From contig NZ_PHFJ01000013.1 in NCBI RefSeq assembly GCF_003144535.1, positions 86,233-150,232 of the forward strand: DNA of 64,000 bases. Direction: 5' to 3'. The notes under the pieces are model-generated. The model made no database searches. It worked only from the letters and a program-made list of their open reading frames with translations, and was not told where the DNA came from. The translations under genes and the position numbers were made by a program. The first letter of the stretch is position 1. Each line of letters opens with the position of its first letter. Source of the stretch: Proteus penneri. Its GTDB lineage: Bacteria; Pseudomonadota; Gammaproteobacteria; Enterobacterales; Enterobacteriaceae. Of this stretch, positions 1 through 9,584 are shown piece after piece.

Positions 1-158
1 CGTGCTTCCAAGGTACCATCGTCAACTTGTTGCCCTAATGAGCGAGGATCGGTTGCAGTTTTACCCGCAACTGCGGCAGTGCCGACAACAGCTGCGCCGA
101 TACAACCTTGCAGTAAAAGTGCAGAACACAGCACTGCAGTGATAGGAAGCAATTTCAT
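1..158 (-). CDS. dolP: DolP (YraP) BON-domain outer-membrane lipoprotein, 5' part only
   Basis: The gene runs off the left edge, leaving only the first 52 codons. The start ATG is at 156-158. The visible product has a lipoprotein signal sequence ending in LLQGC (lipidated Cys19), then an Ala/Val/Gly-rich stretch and the TATDPRSLGQQVDD region typical of DolP, an outer-membrane lipoprotein that helps keep the envelope intact and supports BAM function. The BON domains lie outside the window. It begins 9 bases after the diaA stop codon, so it is the last visible member of the lpoA-yraN-diaA-dolP operon. The call rests on the N-terminus plus conserved gene order. Confidence 0.85.
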   Translation of the reverse strand, partial: MKLLPITAVLCSALLLQGCIGAAVVGTAAVAGKTATDPRSLGQQVDDGTLEA

Positions 159-167
159 AGTAACTCC

Positions 168-758
168 TTAGTCATCCTGATGTGGGAATAATGTATTATC
201 AATTAAATCGCAGAGACAATTGACTGTTAGCATCTGAACTTCCTGTATTCTGACGGTACGTTGAGATGGAATACGAATTTCAACGTCTTGAGGGCCTAAT
301 AATCCGGCAAGCTCTCCGCCATCATAACCTGTTAATGCAACAATGGTCATATCTCGTGTAACAGCGGCTTCAACGGCTTTAATAATGCTTCGACTGTTAC
401 CGTGTGTCGAAATAGCAAGCAGTACATCTCCAGCTTGTCCTAATGCGCGCACTTGTTTAGCGTAGATTTCATCGTGTTGCTGATTCCCCATAATTGCAGT
501 CATCACAACGCTATCTGTGTTTAACGATAATGCGGGCAAGCTAGGGCGCTCTGTTTCAAAACGATGGATCATGCTTGCGGCAAATCGCTGTGCTGTTGCT
601 GCTGAGCTACCGTTTCCACAGCTTAATATTTTATGGCCGTTTAATAACGATTGAACCATCATCATGGCGGCTCTGGAAATGGCATCTGGTAATGCTTCTG
701 CTGCTGCAATTTGAGTTTGGATACTCTCTGTAAAGCAGACTTTGATTCTATCAAGCAC
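168..758 (-). CDS. diaA: DnaA initiator-associating protein DiaA
   Basis: The 196-residue product, the same length as E. coli DiaA, is a SIS-domain (sugar isomerase fold) protein. The SIS core is visible in the [14 protein letters not shown] segment, in [18 protein letters not shown] and in the [14 protein letters not shown] segment. In E. coli the DiaA tetramer binds several DnaA molecules and promotes timely initiation at oriC. It lies between yraN and dolP with gaps of 22 and 9 bases, which fits a single transcript. The fold resembles GmhA (sedoheptulose-7-phosphate isomerase), but gene context and the C-terminal [10 protein letters not shown] favour DiaA. Confidence 0.95.
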   Translation of the reverse strand: MLDRIKVCFTESIQTQIAAAEALPDAISRAAMMMVQSLLNGHKILSCGNGSSAATAQRFAASMIHRFETERPSLPALSLNTDSVVMTAIMGNQQHDEIYAKQVRALGQAGDVLLAISTHGNSRSIIKAVEAAVTRDMTIVALTGYDGGELAGLLGPQDVEIRIPSQRTVRIQEVQMLTVNCLCDLIDNTLFPHQDD

Positions 759-780
759 GTTAAGACCTATATAATCTAAT

Positions 781-1158
781 TTAACGAATAAATTCCGTAT
801 AATCGAGAATGTTTTTTAACCATATTAACTGGCGTTGATTAAATGCACAAACATCAAATCGACAGTCTGAAGTCTCGATACTTTCTTGGCGTTGTGCTAA
901 CCAACACGTTGCTGTCCGCCATAAACGACGCCGTTTTGAGGTAGTAATAGAGCTTATTGCATCACCAAATGAGGTGTTATATCTAAAGCGAACCTCAACA
1001 AATACCCATGTCTTGTTTTCTTGCATAATAAGATCAATTTCGCCACAGGGATATCGGACATTACGCGCAATTAATATTAATCCTTGTTGGCGTAAATATT
1101 TTAGCGCTTTTTGCTCATAGTATAGTCCTAAAAAATAAGGACTTTTAGAAAAAATCAT
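781..1158 (-). CDS. yraN: YraN, UPF0102 family protein (nuclease-like fold)
   Basis: A 125-residue member of the UPF0102 family (E. coli YraN is slightly longer). The family has a PD-(D/E)XK endonuclease-like fold, and the matching residues are visible as GEIDLI near residue 40 and FVEVRFR near residue 54. No function is firmly established. It follows lpoA, from which it is separated by a hairpin at 1191-1213, and precedes diaA closely. The start ATG at 1156-1158 has an AAGGAAATC-type ribosome site just upstream. Confidence 0.9.
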   Translation of the reverse strand: MIFSKSPYFLGLYYEQKALKYLRQQGLILIARNVRYPCGEIDLIMQENKTWVFVEVRFRYNTSFGDAISSITTSKRRRLWRTATCWLAQRQESIETSDCRFDVCAFNQRQLIWLKNILDYTEFIR

Positions 1159-1190
1159 CCATGATTTCCTTCTTTCTCTTACTCATAAAA

Positions 1191-1213
1191 TAAACCGCCT
1201 TTATGGCGGTTTA
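1191..1213. terminator. Hairpin between lpoA and yraN
   Basis: TAAACCGCC, a TTTAT loop and GGCGGTTTA form a perfect 9-bp stem flanked by T-rich sequence on both sides. It could partly terminate or stabilise the lpoA transcript ahead of yraN-diaA-dolP. Confidence 0.6.
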
Positions 1214-1238
1214 TTTTAATGATAATTAAATACTTTTA

Positions 1239-3002
1239 TTACTGTGTAACAGGTTCAATCTTACCTTGTTTAAATTGCATCCAAGGAAGTTGTCTATAAA
1301 CAGTACAGTTGTTTTCAACATGTAATGAACCTGAAATACCATTAAAATGTAATGTGCCTTTTGTTAGATCATTGTAATTGTTTGCTAATGACCATGCATC
1401 AATTCCCATCGCGTAAAGACGCATTAATGAGTAATCGTTCGCAAATTTACTGGATGCTTTTTGCATTAACGGCAAATTAGCGCCAGTCATCAATGGAATA
1501 TCACTAAATTGAATGCCATCCATCTCCATACGGAAATCAGGACCAGTTCCACCTTGGTTACTGCGTGAGCTAACATAAATGGGTGGACGCTTTTGGGTAC
1601 TGATCGCCATATCAATCATTGGCTTAATTAAGGTTAATTCATCGCTAGTCGCAATGATGTAAACCGAATCAATCGCACCACCCGCAGATGGAATAGATTG
1701 AGTCTCTAATGGTAAAGGTGCATTAGCAGTTGGTAAAACCGGTGTGCCTGTCATGCGAATACCGACACCGCGATTAATCGATGCTTTTAAGCTTTCAACA
1801 GAACTAAAGGTTTGTTGTAAAACAGTACCGCCACCTGTACGTTGCCATTCATCAGCAAAAGTTTGTGCCATTCTTTGACCAAATTTATTATCTGGAACAA
1901 TAATTAATGGATTTGCTTTTTGTTGCTGACGCAAATGCTGTGCCGCATTACGAGTTTCATCTTCTGGCGAAAGAGAGAAGAAACAGACAGTAGTTGCAGA
2001 AGGGATCGTATCTAACTCATTTAATGCTAATACGGGTAAGCCACTTTGAAGCTCAATGGTTTTCATGACTTCAGGTTTTAGTAGTGGACCGACAATTAAG
2101 TTGGCACCATCTTGTTGTGCTTTTTTCAGTAACACATCAATAGGCTGACTATTGGTATCATAAACAATCACTTGGCGAGAGTTTTGAGCAATAGGGTCAA
2201 GCTGAACGCTCATATTACTTGAAAAAGTATCCGTTCCTTTTTCTTCTTTTACTTGATTGGTTTCACTATTGTCAGTGGATTCTTTCGTTGTATCTGAATT
2301 TGTTGCAGAAGTTTCAGTATTGCTAATGCCTAATTCTTCTAAAATTGAAGCTAGGCTATCATCGTTTTTAGGTGTTTGAGATTCAGGCATCGCTTGTGGT
2401 TGTGGTAAGCCACTTTGCGCATCAAGGAAGCCTTGACGAATGGCTTCACCAAAGACTTTCGCTTGCCCTGTTAAAGGTAATAATAATGCGATTTGGCTAT
2501 TCGTACTTACAGAAGGTTGTGAAAGACGTAATAATGAAGCTGGAAGTGTTAATGCAGCTGGATTACGAGGATAGCGAGTCTGCCATTCTCTGACTGCTGT
2601 TGATAATTTATCAGCATCATCTTTGTTGTATTCATAGGTATTGAGTAAATCTAACCAACCTTGCAGCGTATTTTCATCTGCTTTGATAACCACACTACGG
2701 CGTTGCTCTGGTGTGAGTTTGGTTAGTGTGAGCCATGTATCATCAATATTTTTTTGACGCAGTTGAGGATCAGTAATTAATGTTTCTAACCCAATATAGG
2801 CTCTAATAACATCTAAAGATGCTAGCCCTTGAGCATCATCAATTACTTTTTGATATTGTTTCATCTCCATTTCTGCTTTTGCAGCTGGAGTGAGAGGTTG
2901 TTCTTGTTGCCCCGTCAGGGTACAACCTGACATAATCAGCGCAGAGAGTATCGCAGTATAGGATAAACCTGTTTTAAAACGCACAAAAATTGAGGAAAGC
3001 AT
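1239..3002 (-). CDS. lpoA: Penicillin-binding protein activator LpoA
   Basis: This is a 587-residue outer-membrane lipoprotein that in E. coli reaches through the periplasm to stimulate the transpeptidase of PBP1A. A lipoprotein signal ends in IMSGC (lipidated Cys27). Next come an N-terminal helical TPR-like region, a Ser/Thr/Asn/Glu-rich linker around residues 215-255, and a C-terminal periplasmic-binding-protein-like domain (QIALLLPLTGQAKVFGEAIR onward). It is shorter than the E. coli protein (about 678 residues); linker length varies in the family. It diverges from rsmI with 61 bases between start codons, the usual enterobacterial arrangement. Confidence 0.95.
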   Translation of the reverse strand: MLSSIFVRFKTGLSYTAILSALIMSGCTLTGQQEQPLTPAAKAEMEMKQYQKVIDDAQGLASLDVIRAYIGLETLITDPQLRQKNIDDTWLTLTKLTPEQRRSVVIKADENTLQGWLDLLNTYEYNKDDADKLSTAVREWQTRYPRNPAALTLPASLLRLSQPSVSTNSQIALLLPLTGQAKVFGEAIRQGFLDAQSGLPQPQAMPESQTPKNDDSLASILEELGISNTETSATNSDTTKESTDNSETNQVKEEKGTDTFSSNMSVQLDPIAQNSRQVIVYDTNSQPIDVLLKKAQQDGANLIVGPLLKPEVMKTIELQSGLPVLALNELDTIPSATTVCFFSLSPEDETRNAAQHLRQQQKANPLIIVPDNKFGQRMAQTFADEWQRTGGGTVLQQTFSSVESLKASINRGVGIRMTGTPVLPTANAPLPLETQSIPSAGGAIDSVYIIATSDELTLIKPMIDMAISTQKRPPIYVSSRSNQGGTGPDFRMEMDGIQFSDIPLMTGANLPLMQKASSKFANDYSLMRLYAMGIDAWSLANNYNDLTKGTLHFNGISGSLHVENNCTVYRQLPWMQFKQGKIEPVTQ

Positions 3003-3063
3003 ACTGTACCCAGTGATGTTTTATAATTATGCTCAATTTTAAATCGGTCATTCGGAATAAACA

Positions 3064-3942
3064 ATGAATCAACCTAATCGAGCAGCGGTAACGACATCCA
3101 CACTGTACATAGTACCCACACCTATTGGTAATCTGGGCGATATCACCCAGCGGGCACTTGATGTGCTGTCTCATGTCGATTTAATTGCTGCAGAAGATAC
3201 CCGTCATACAGGGCTTCTATTACAGCACTTTGCCATTAACGCACGTTTGTATGCGTTACATGATCATAATGAACAGCAAAAAGCAGATCAATTAATTAGC
3301 AAATTACAACAGGGGCTAAGTATCGCATTAGTCTCTGATGCAGGTACACCATTAATTAACGATCCTGGCTATCATTTAGTCAATCAATGCCGTAAAAATG
3401 GCATAGATGTAGTGCCACTGCCTGGCGCTTGTGCTGCTATTACGGCACTTTCTGCCGCAGGGCTTCCTTCTGATCGTTTTTGTTATGAAGGTTTTTTACC
3501 AGCCAAAACAAAAAGCCGCCAAGATTGCCTACGTGAATTGTTAGAAGAACCTCGCACATTGATTTTTTATGAATCAACACATCGATTGCTAGATAGTTTA
3601 GCTGATATGGTGACAGTTTGGGGTGAAGATCGCTATGTAGTATTAGCGAGAGAACTCACAAAAACGTGGGAAACTATTCAAGGTATGCCTGTAGGGGAAT
3701 TACTGAAATGGGTGCTTGAAGATGAAAACCGCCGTAAAGGTGAAATGGTATTAATTGTTGAAGGGTATGAAAAACCGGTTGATGATAATTTTTCACCAGA
3801 AGTGTTACGAACACTCGCGATTTTACAAAAAGAGCTACCACTGAAAAAAGCGGCGGCAGTCACTGCTGAGATTTATGGTGTGAAGAAAAATGCACTCTAT
3901 AAACATGTCATTGAGCAAAATGGTGAAGCTCAAGACGAGTAA
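3064..3942 (+). CDS. rsmI: 16S rRNA (cytidine1402-2'-O)-methyltransferase RsmI
   Basis: The 292-residue tetrapyrrole-methylase-type SAM enzyme 2'-O-methylates C1402 in the ribosomal decoding centre. Family signatures visible are [14 protein letters not shown] (residues 18-31), [25 protein letters not shown] and [16 protein letters not shown]. The length and C-terminal extension ([19 protein letters not shown]) match E. coli RsmI. It is divergent from lpoA and lies directly before rnpB. Confidence 0.96.
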   Translation: MNQPNRAAVTTSTLYIVPTPIGNLGDITQRALDVLSHVDLIAAEDTRHTGLLLQHFAINARLYALHDHNEQQKADQLISKLQQGLSIALVSDAGTPLINDPGYHLVNQCRKNGIDVVPLPGACAAITALSAAGLPSDRFCYEGFLPAKTKSRQDCLRELLEEPRTLIFYESTHRLLDSLADMVTVWGEDRYVVLARELTKTWETIQGMPVGELLKWVLEDENRRKGEMVLIVEGYEKPVDDNFSPEVLRTLAILQKELPLKKAAAVTAEIYGVKKNALYKHVIEQNGEAQDE

Positions 3943-3988
3943 AGTGATTTTTTAGCTTCTTTCGCTATACATTTTCTCCCAAAATCCC

Positions 3989-3994
3989 TATAAT
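3989..3994 (+). promoter_or_regulatory. -10 box of the rnpB promoter
   Basis: A perfect TATAAT lies 9 bases before the inferred first base of RNase P RNA. No convincing -35 hexamer was seen at the usual distance. Confidence 0.65.
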
Positions 3995-4003
3995 CCGCAC
4001 CCT

Positions 4004-4377
<374 letters not shown>

Positions 4378-4382
4378 CATAA

Positions 4383-4425
4383 AAAACCCTCGATTCACAT
4401 TGTGTTTCGAGGGTTTTCTGTTTTT
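4383..4425 (+). terminator. Rho-independent terminator of rnpB
   Basis: AAAACCCTCGA pairs perfectly with TCGAGGGTTTT at 4407-4417, followed by CTGTTTTT. It starts a few bases after the mature RNA end. Confidence 0.85.
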
Positions 4426-4445
4426 AAGCCAATCTAAATCAACTA

Positions 4446-5150
4446 TCACGAAATAATATCAATAAACAAGCCACGAAATTCAGCCGAGCTTTTTAACGTG
4501 ATGCTGTGGCTATCTTGAATAAAAGCGCCATCGCCACACTGGATTTGCCCATTTTCTTGTGTTGACGTTTGCAAATAGGTACCACCTTTTATGGATTGTA
4601 AAAAGCCTTTCTGTCCTTTTATTGGCAGTGTGATTTCATCGCCTGTTTGCAAATGAATATGATAAAGCCAAATGGTTTGCCTTAACATTAACGAGCCATC
4701 ATCACCGGTTGGTGAAGCTAATAATTGATATTTTAATTTTTCATCTAATACCAATTTTTGTGAGGTTAAACTTTCTTGTTGTGGACAAGCATTTAACCAC
4801 AACTGAATACGGGTTAATGGCGTATCAGGACTACTGTTTTTCTCTATATATGTATCAGTATTATGCGGTGAAATAAGTAAGCACTCATTTTCTTTTGCCG
4901 TCACAGTACGTCCCATATTATCAAGGTATGTTGCTTCCCCTTGAAGAATAAGATTAACCACATCAACATGAGGGTAAGTCTTTGCTTTAAACTCAGAATT
5001 TGGTGCAAGCATCTCTTGGTTGAGAACTCTTAGCGTGCCATAGTCTAAAAAATGAGGGTCAAAGTAGTGGCCAAAGGAAAATGTGTAGCGAGCTTGTAGC
5101 CAACCATAATCCGCTTTACCACACTGTTGTGCTGTTCTGTATTTTATCAT
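4446..5150 (-). CDS. yhaK: YhaK, pirin-like bicupin protein
   Basis: The product is 234 residues from the chosen ATG at 5148-5150, which gives the E. coli YhaK start (M-I-x-x-RTAxQCGxADYGWLQARYTFSFGHYFDP); an upstream ATG at 5187-5189 would add 13 unmatched residues. YhaK is a cytoplasmic bicupin of the pirin family. In ordinary pirins a metal is held by a HxH...HxE set. Here the first motif reads TYPHVD and the second SPHNTD, so at least two ligands are absent, as is also true of E. coli YhaK (TYPKVD). It lies divergent from its usual neighbour yhaJ. Function is not established beyond oxidative-stress links. Confidence 0.9.
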   Translation of the reverse strand: MIKYRTAQQCGKADYGWLQARYTFSFGHYFDPHFLDYGTLRVLNQEMLAPNSEFKAKTYPHVDVVNLILQGEATYLDNMGRTVTAKENECLLISPHNTDTYIEKNSSPDTPLTRIQLWLNACPQQESLTSQKLVLDEKLKYQLLASPTGDDGSLMLRQTIWLYHIHLQTGDEITLPIKGQKGFLQSIKGGTYLQTSTQENGQIQCGDGAFIQDSHSITLKSSAEFRGLFIDIIS

Positions 5151-5263
5151 AGCGGTATTTTTCGAGTAGGTTATCAATATATTTATCATAGAGGTATGGA
5201 CTGTCTATTGTTAGCAAGTTAATCTGGTGCCTATAATCAAATTATTTGATAGAGATAAGTATA

Positions 5264-6166
5264 ATGAGTAAAGACAAAGCCATTACGTTGGAATCTTTAC
5301 GAGTGATGGATGCCATTGATCGTAGAGGGAGTTTTGCAGCGGCTGCTGATGAACTAAATCGAGTTCCATCGGCGCTCAGTTATACCATGCAAAAATTAGA
5401 AGAAGATTTAGATGTTGTTCTTTTCGACCGTTCTGGCCATAGAACAAAATTTACTAATGTCGGTAGAATGCTACTTGATAGAGGGCGTATATTACTTGAG
5501 GCTGCTGACAAATTAACCTCAGACGCTGAAGCCTTAGCAAGGGGTTGGGAGCCTCATATCACTATTGTTTGTGAAGCGCTTACTCCAGCATCTAGACTCT
5601 TTCCTTTGGTTGATAAACTGGCTGAAAAATCAAATACGCAACTTTCCTTAGTTACTGAAGTATTAGCGGGGGCATGGGAAAGTTTAGAAAGTGGTAAATG
5701 TGATATTGTGATTTCGCCCGATATGCATTTTCGTACTTCATCAGAAATTAATTTCCGCCCTTTATACAATACCACTAGCGTTTACGTTGCCAGCCCAGAT
5801 CATCCCATCCATAACGAACCTGAGCCATTAGCCGAAGAAACTCGCTTGAAATATCGAGGCATTGCGATTGCAGATACAGCAAGAGAACGCCCTGTATTGA
5901 CAGTATTGTTGTTAGATAAACAGCGCCGTTTAACGGTCAGTTCGATTGAAGATAAACGCCGAGCATTAATTGCAGGTTTAGGTGTCGCGACAATGCCGAT
6001 TGATTTAATTGAAGATGACATCAAAGAAGGGCGCTTACGTGTTGTTGGCCCTGAATATCATCATGAAAATAATATTATTATGGCATGGCGCAGAGACAGC
6101 ATGGGCGAAGCTAAATCGTGGTGTCTACGTGAAATACCTAAACTCTTTGCGAATGATAAAAAATAG
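5264..6166 (+). CDS. yhaJ: LysR-family regulator YhaJ
   Basis: A 300-residue LysR-type regulator very close to E. coli YhaJ. The N-terminal winged helix-turn-helix (residues about 6-65) includes RRGSFAAAADELNRVPSALSYTMQKLEEDL, followed by a substrate-binding-type co-inducer domain and the C-terminal MAWRRDSMGEAKSWCLREIPKLF. In E. coli YhaJ activates yqjF and responds to quinone-type compounds. The ATG at 5264 is preceded by GAGATAAG and matches the E. coli start; the ATG at 5246 lacks such a site. It diverges from yhaK and is followed by two hairpins before yqjF. Confidence 0.93.
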   Translation: MSKDKAITLESLRVMDAIDRRGSFAAAADELNRVPSALSYTMQKLEEDLDVVLFDRSGHRTKFTNVGRMLLDRGRILLEAADKLTSDAEALARGWEPHITIVCEALTPASRLFPLVDKLAEKSNTQLSLVTEVLAGAWESLESGKCDIVISPDMHFRTSSEINFRPLYNTTSVYVASPDHPIHNEPEPLAEETRLKYRGIAIADTARERPVLTVLLLDKQRRLTVSSIEDKRRALIAGLGVATMPIDLIEDDIKEGRLRVVGPEYHHENNIIMAWRRDSMGEAKSWCLREIPKLFANDKK

Positions 6167-6272
6167 TTTTGTTATTAGATAATTTTTATGTTTAGAGATA
6201 ATCGCTCACAGAGTAATTGTGGGGATAACAGAAAAGAAGTTAATGAAAAATTATACTAATATCGTTAAAAAA

Positions 6273-6299
6273 GAACCCTATGCCTAAAACATAGGGTTC
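6273..6299. terminator. Hairpin after yhaJ
   Basis: GAACCCTATG and CATAGGGTTC form a 10-bp perfect stem with a 7-base loop, preceded by an A-run. It lies between convergent yhaJ and yqjF. Confidence 0.6.
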
Positions 6300-6311
6300 C
6301 TTATTGAGTTT

Positions 6312-6337
6312 AAGATCCCCTAAGGGATCTTTTTTAT
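6312..6337 (+). terminator. Rho-independent terminator of yhaJ
   Basis: AAGATCCC, a CTAA loop and GGGATCTT, followed directly by TTTTTATTT, form a textbook terminator reading on the plus strand and facing yqjF. Confidence 0.75.
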
Positions 6338-6351
6338 TTCTAAACTTATTA

Positions 6352-6744
6352 TTACCAGTTTTTATTGAGAATACGATCTAAGCTCCATTTACCTGGGCCT
6401 GTGATAACGAGTAATAAATATCCGCCGGCAATGGTCATATTTTTCATAAACATTAATTGGTTCATGCCTTCAGCAAAATTACTGTGGAACAATAATGCGG
6501 TTAAGAGAGTAAAGACCGCGGTAAAAATTGCTGTGGTGCGAGTTAAGAAACCAAATAAGATGGCTAATCCACCACCTAACTCTAATAGAATAGTCAGTGG
6601 TAATAAGAAACCGGGAACGCCCATTGCTTGCATATATTGTTGTGTACCTTCGTAACCACCAATTTTTCCGTAGCCTGCGCTGATAAATAAAATCGGCATT
6701 AAAATACGGGCAATTAATAACGCAATGTCTTCAAATTTTTTCAT
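6352..6744 (-). CDS. yqjF: YqjF, DoxX-family inner-membrane protein
   Basis: A 130-residue DoxX-family protein with four predicted membrane segments, starting with KFEDIALLIARILMPILFISAGYGKIGGYEGTQQYM in the manner of E. coli YqjF. The family resembles subunits of quinol oxidases, but the substrate is unknown. In E. coli yqjF is the main YhaJ target. Here it lies next to yhaJ, because yqjG and yhaH, found between them in E. coli, are missing. Confidence 0.9.
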   Translation of the reverse strand: MKKFEDIALLIARILMPILFISAGYGKIGGYEGTQQYMQAMGVPGFLLPLTILLELGGGLAILFGFLTRTTAIFTAVFTLLTALLFHSNFAEGMNQLMFMKNMTIAGGYLLLVITGPGKWSLDRILNKNW

Positions 6745-6928
6745 GATGTTTATTCCTAATCAAATTCTATTATCTGCAATGTATATCTGTTTATATTTGT
6801 ATTTTCGTTGGTTAATTTTCTATTTTTAGAATTAATAACCACGGCTACGGTGTGAGATATACAATAATGTGAATTGAGCGGAGAGGATATTAAGAAGAAT
6901 TAACATTCTTGGACAAAAAAATTGAAGA

Positions 6929-7234
6929 TTAATCAGAGGTTTTTTTGAAGGACTTTTGGATCGTACGAATTAAGCCAATTGCACCGATCGCGCGTTGCCC
7001 TAATCGTATGATTTTTTTAGGATGCTTAATGCTGTAAAGAGAAATAAAACAAGCTCCCACTAAAAGCGCCGGTTTTAAGGAAACTAAAATTCGCCATGCT
7101 TTATCATAAGGCTCTGTTACATCAAGCCAAGTTTGTGTGCTTTGTCCTAAGTCAGAGCGCTGTTGCTGAATTTTATTCAACAACAGCTTTTTACGTCTTG
7201 CGAGGATCGCCTGTTTATTTTGTCTGTTCATCAT
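6929..7234 (-). CDS. yqjK: YqjK-like inner-membrane protein
   Basis: A 101-residue basic protein with an N-terminal charged helix (RRKKLLLNKIQQQRSDL), one hydrophobic segment (ALLVGACFISLYSI) and a basic tail. This is the layout of E. coli YqjK, whose role is unknown. The ATGATG start overlaps the last 20 bases of yqjE, with GGAG 7 bases upstream of the first ATG inside yqjE, which indicates translational coupling in the yqjD-yqjE-yqjK operon. Confidence 0.88.
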   Translation of the reverse strand: MMNRQNKQAILARRKKLLLNKIQQQRSDLGQSTQTWLDVTEPYDKAWRILVSLKPALLVGACFISLYSIKHPKKIIRLGQRAIGAIGLIRTIQKSFKKTSD

Positions 7235-7625
7235 GATATTGCTCCAAAAGGCGTTTATCTAATTCTAATTGCTGGCGAGTATCGCCTAACAAGGTAGAAT
7301 TTCGCGCTTTTCTTAATGTCATGATGCCGCCAATGAGCGCACAGAGAAGTAAAGTCGCCGTTGTGATGGCTAAAGCATAGACTCGATATTCAGGTGGAAT
7401 AATCCAAAAAATCAGAATAAGTAGGCTCATTAAGCCAAAGGCGGTGAGCAACAAAGTAACACCAGCCATTAAAATAAGCTGGATCAGAGTGGTTTTTTCT
7501 TCTTCCAGTTCTATGGCGATTAATCGTAGGCGAGTTTCAACCATGCCTATCATGATAGCGCCAATCTTACTGAGAGAATTCAGAACCCCGGATGCGGGGC
7601 CCTGTGGTCTTTGAGTATCACTCAT
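7215..7625 (-). CDS. yqjE: YqjE, phage-holin-superfamily membrane protein
   Basis: A 136-residue protein with two central hydrophobic segments (LIQLILMAGVTLLLTAFGLM and YALAITTATLLLCALIGGIM) between charged ends, typical of the YqjE / holin superfamily III (DUF1469). It starts 6 bases after yqjD ends and overlaps yqjK. In E. coli YqjE with YqjD localises to the inner membrane at the poles in stationary phase. No enzymatic motif is visible. Confidence 0.9.
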   Translation of the reverse strand: MSDTQRPQGPASGVLNSLSKIGAIMIGMVETRLRLIAIELEEEKTTLIQLILMAGVTLLLTAFGLMSLLILIFWIIPPEYRVYALAITTATLLLCALIGGIMTLRKARNSTLLGDTRQQLELDKRLLEQYHDEQTK

Positions 7626-7631
7626 TATAAA

Positions 7632-7937
7632 TTAGCGTTTTGCTAGTAAAACACCAAGAACAACACCAACAGCCGCACCAATACCGATACCTGTCCATGG
7701 ATTTTCACGAACATAGTTATCTGCTTTTCCGGCGATTTCTTTGGTGTTATCGACAATTTCTCTACCTGCATCACTGAGTTTTGCACGAGAACCTTTTATT
7801 GCCGATTCTGCTTTGGCTCGTAGACTTTGGAGCTCTTCTTTGGATTTATCTGCAGAGGAGTTCAGTACTTCTTCTAGAGTATCAGCAAGAGATTTCAATT
7901 CACTGCGCAGATCTTCATTCGAATGTTGATGAGACAT
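7632..7937 (-). CDS. yqjD: YqjD, DUF883 membrane-anchored ribosome-binding protein
   Basis: A 101-residue protein with a long amphipathic helical body (residues 5-75, rich in Lys, Glu, Ser and Ala). It ends in the DUF883 C-terminal anchor VRENPWTGIGIGAAVGVVLGVLLAKR. E. coli YqjD tethers ribosomes to the inner membrane in stationary phase through its N-terminal part. It is the first gene of the yqjD-yqjE-yqjK set, with an AAGGAGTTA ribosome site before the ATG. Confidence 0.92.
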   Translation of the reverse strand: MSHQHSNEDLRSELKSLADTLEEVLNSSADKSKEELQSLRAKAESAIKGSRAKLSDAGREIVDNTKEIAGKADNYVRENPWTGIGIGAAVGVVLGVLLAKR

Positions 7938-8107
7938 AAGTAACTCCTTTAATAGATATCGATGTGATACTTATAACAATAGACCAATTTTACCGCTTAA
8001 TGAAATTAAATAACGACTTATTGGTAAAAAAAAGAGATAAATCTTAATGGATATCCACAGTTAAAGGGATGAGACGATGTTAAGGCGAGTATATAGCAAA
8101 ATGAAGT

Positions 8108-8150
8108 AAAGGCCTGTTCAAATAAATGAAGTAGGCCTTTGTCATTTTTC
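8108..8150. terminator. Hairpin downstream of yqjA
   Basis: AAAGGCCT and AGGCCTTT are complementary and separated by 17 bases, with T-rich sequence beyond on the plus side. It lies between the yqjA stop and the yqjD promoter region. The loop is long, so terminator activity is only possible. Confidence 0.45.
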
Positions 8151-8199
8151 TTACTGTTTTTTATGTCAGTAGGAAAATCTTTATATTATTTGATAGATC

Positions 8200-8859
8200 T
8201 TATGCTTTCACTTTTTTCTTTTTGATGACAACCCAGATGCTACCAATTAATCCTATTACTAATAGGCAAACAGGTAATAGCATAAGGATATTCATTAAAT
8301 GATGTTCATACTGACGAAATAGTGGGCTATTACCTAACATATAACCCAATGTGGTCAGTATGCCGACCCATAAAAGTCCACTTAACCAGTTGAAAATTTG
8401 AAAGCGAGTATTGTTCAATCCAGCAAGGCCTGCAATTGTTGACAACAATGTCCTAACGAACGCTAAAAAGCGACCAATAAGTAATGCGGCTAAGCCATGA
8501 CGATGAAAAAGTCCATGTGCACGCTGGTGGTAATGTTCTGGTAGATGTGATAGCCAACTGCGTACTAATTTAGTATTTCCAAGCCATCGACCTTGAAGAT
8601 AGCCCAACCAACACCCTAGGCTCGCTCCTGCCGTCAAAATGAGTAAGGTCAATGGAAAATCCATTGTACCTTTAGCAATTAACACGCCCACTAAAATTAG
8701 CAAACTATCTCCAGGCAAGAAAGCTGCAGGCAATACTCCGTTTTCTAGGAATAGTATGGTGAATAATAAAATGTAGATAATCCATATTAATGAAGGATTA
8801 GCTAAGGTTTCGTAATCTTGGTGCCATAGCGCCAAGAATAGCTCTCTTACGATTTCCAT
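8200..8859 (-). CDS. yqjA: YqjA, DedA-family membrane protein
   Basis: A 219-residue inner-membrane protein of the DedA (SNARE-associated / VTT) family. Visible landmarks are the [14 protein letters not shown] membrane re-entrant motif and the later [20 protein letters not shown] segment, whose Arg residues are essential in characterised DedA proteins. E. coli YqjA supports proton-motive-force homeostasis and alkaline tolerance; the family includes undecaprenyl-phosphate flippases. The E. coli partner mzrA (yqjB) is not found beside it. Confidence 0.93.
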   Translation of the reverse strand: MEIVRELFLALWHQDYETLANPSLIWIIYILLFTILFLENGVLPAAFLPGDSLLILVGVLIAKGTMDFPLTLLILTAGASLGCWLGYLQGRWLGNTKLVRSWLSHLPEHYHQRAHGLFHRHGLAALLIGRFLAFVRTLLSTIAGLAGLNNTRFQIFNWLSGLLWVGILTTLGYMLGNSPLFRQYEHHLMNILMLLPVCLLVIGLIGSIWVVIKKKKVKA

Positions 8860-9584
8860 ATAAAAGGCTTCCTAAAACTGAGTCATTTGGGGGTAAATAT
8901 AAAATCAATAGGTGTTGTAATCTACTTACCCATTTTCTACTTCATAGGGTCTATTTTTCATTGTTTAAAACAGCAACACTCTAACAAAATCAGGAAAAAC
9001 TAGACAGAAAATTTTTTAACTCAATAACGATATTACTTACACATGGATATTGGATCTCGAAAAATAGACATTAAATCTCTTTTTGAGTTCAGAATAGGGC
9101 GTTTTTAAAAAGAAAAACTCAAGAGGATGGATAATACAATGGGGTGTTTTCTATTTTATAGCGATCATAAAAGATAAATTTTTAATATTAATTGAGAGAA
9201 ATAAAACGTTATCTTGTTTGACTTTCTTGTTTATTATTTATTCAATTCAAAGATGAGCACGGTGGATAATTGTTAGTGATAATGTTAATAAAAAAGAGGG
9301 ATGGTTGATTAAGAAAATCAAAAAACAGAGAAATAAAATAAAAAACAAGTAAGATGACTAGGTATAACTTACTGATAATAATAATTTCTTTCATTTCCGA
9401 TCGGTATACTAAAAAGAACAAAATCCTATTATGATCACAGATATGTTATTTATTTGTTAACAATAACGGTTAATGCTGTATATTTTGCATAATCAGCTTT
9501 TCAGCGCGATTCAATTCCTTATACTGGCATTGCAAACACTCAAAAATGCCTTTTTTAAATATTATTTTAAGTAATGGAATAGCT
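8860..9584. other. Long AT-rich intergenic region between yqjA and sstT
   Basis: About 725 bases without a supportable gene, between two divergent genes. The stretch is strongly A+T rich. The best open reading frame (start 9127) is 16 codons and has no convincing ribosome site. It should hold the promoters of yqjA and sstT, but none could be assigned with certainty. Confidence 0.6.

Noticed and set aside
9127..9177. 16-codon ORF in the yqjA-sstT gap
   Set aside because: Too short, poorly placed ribosome site, no conservation argument available.
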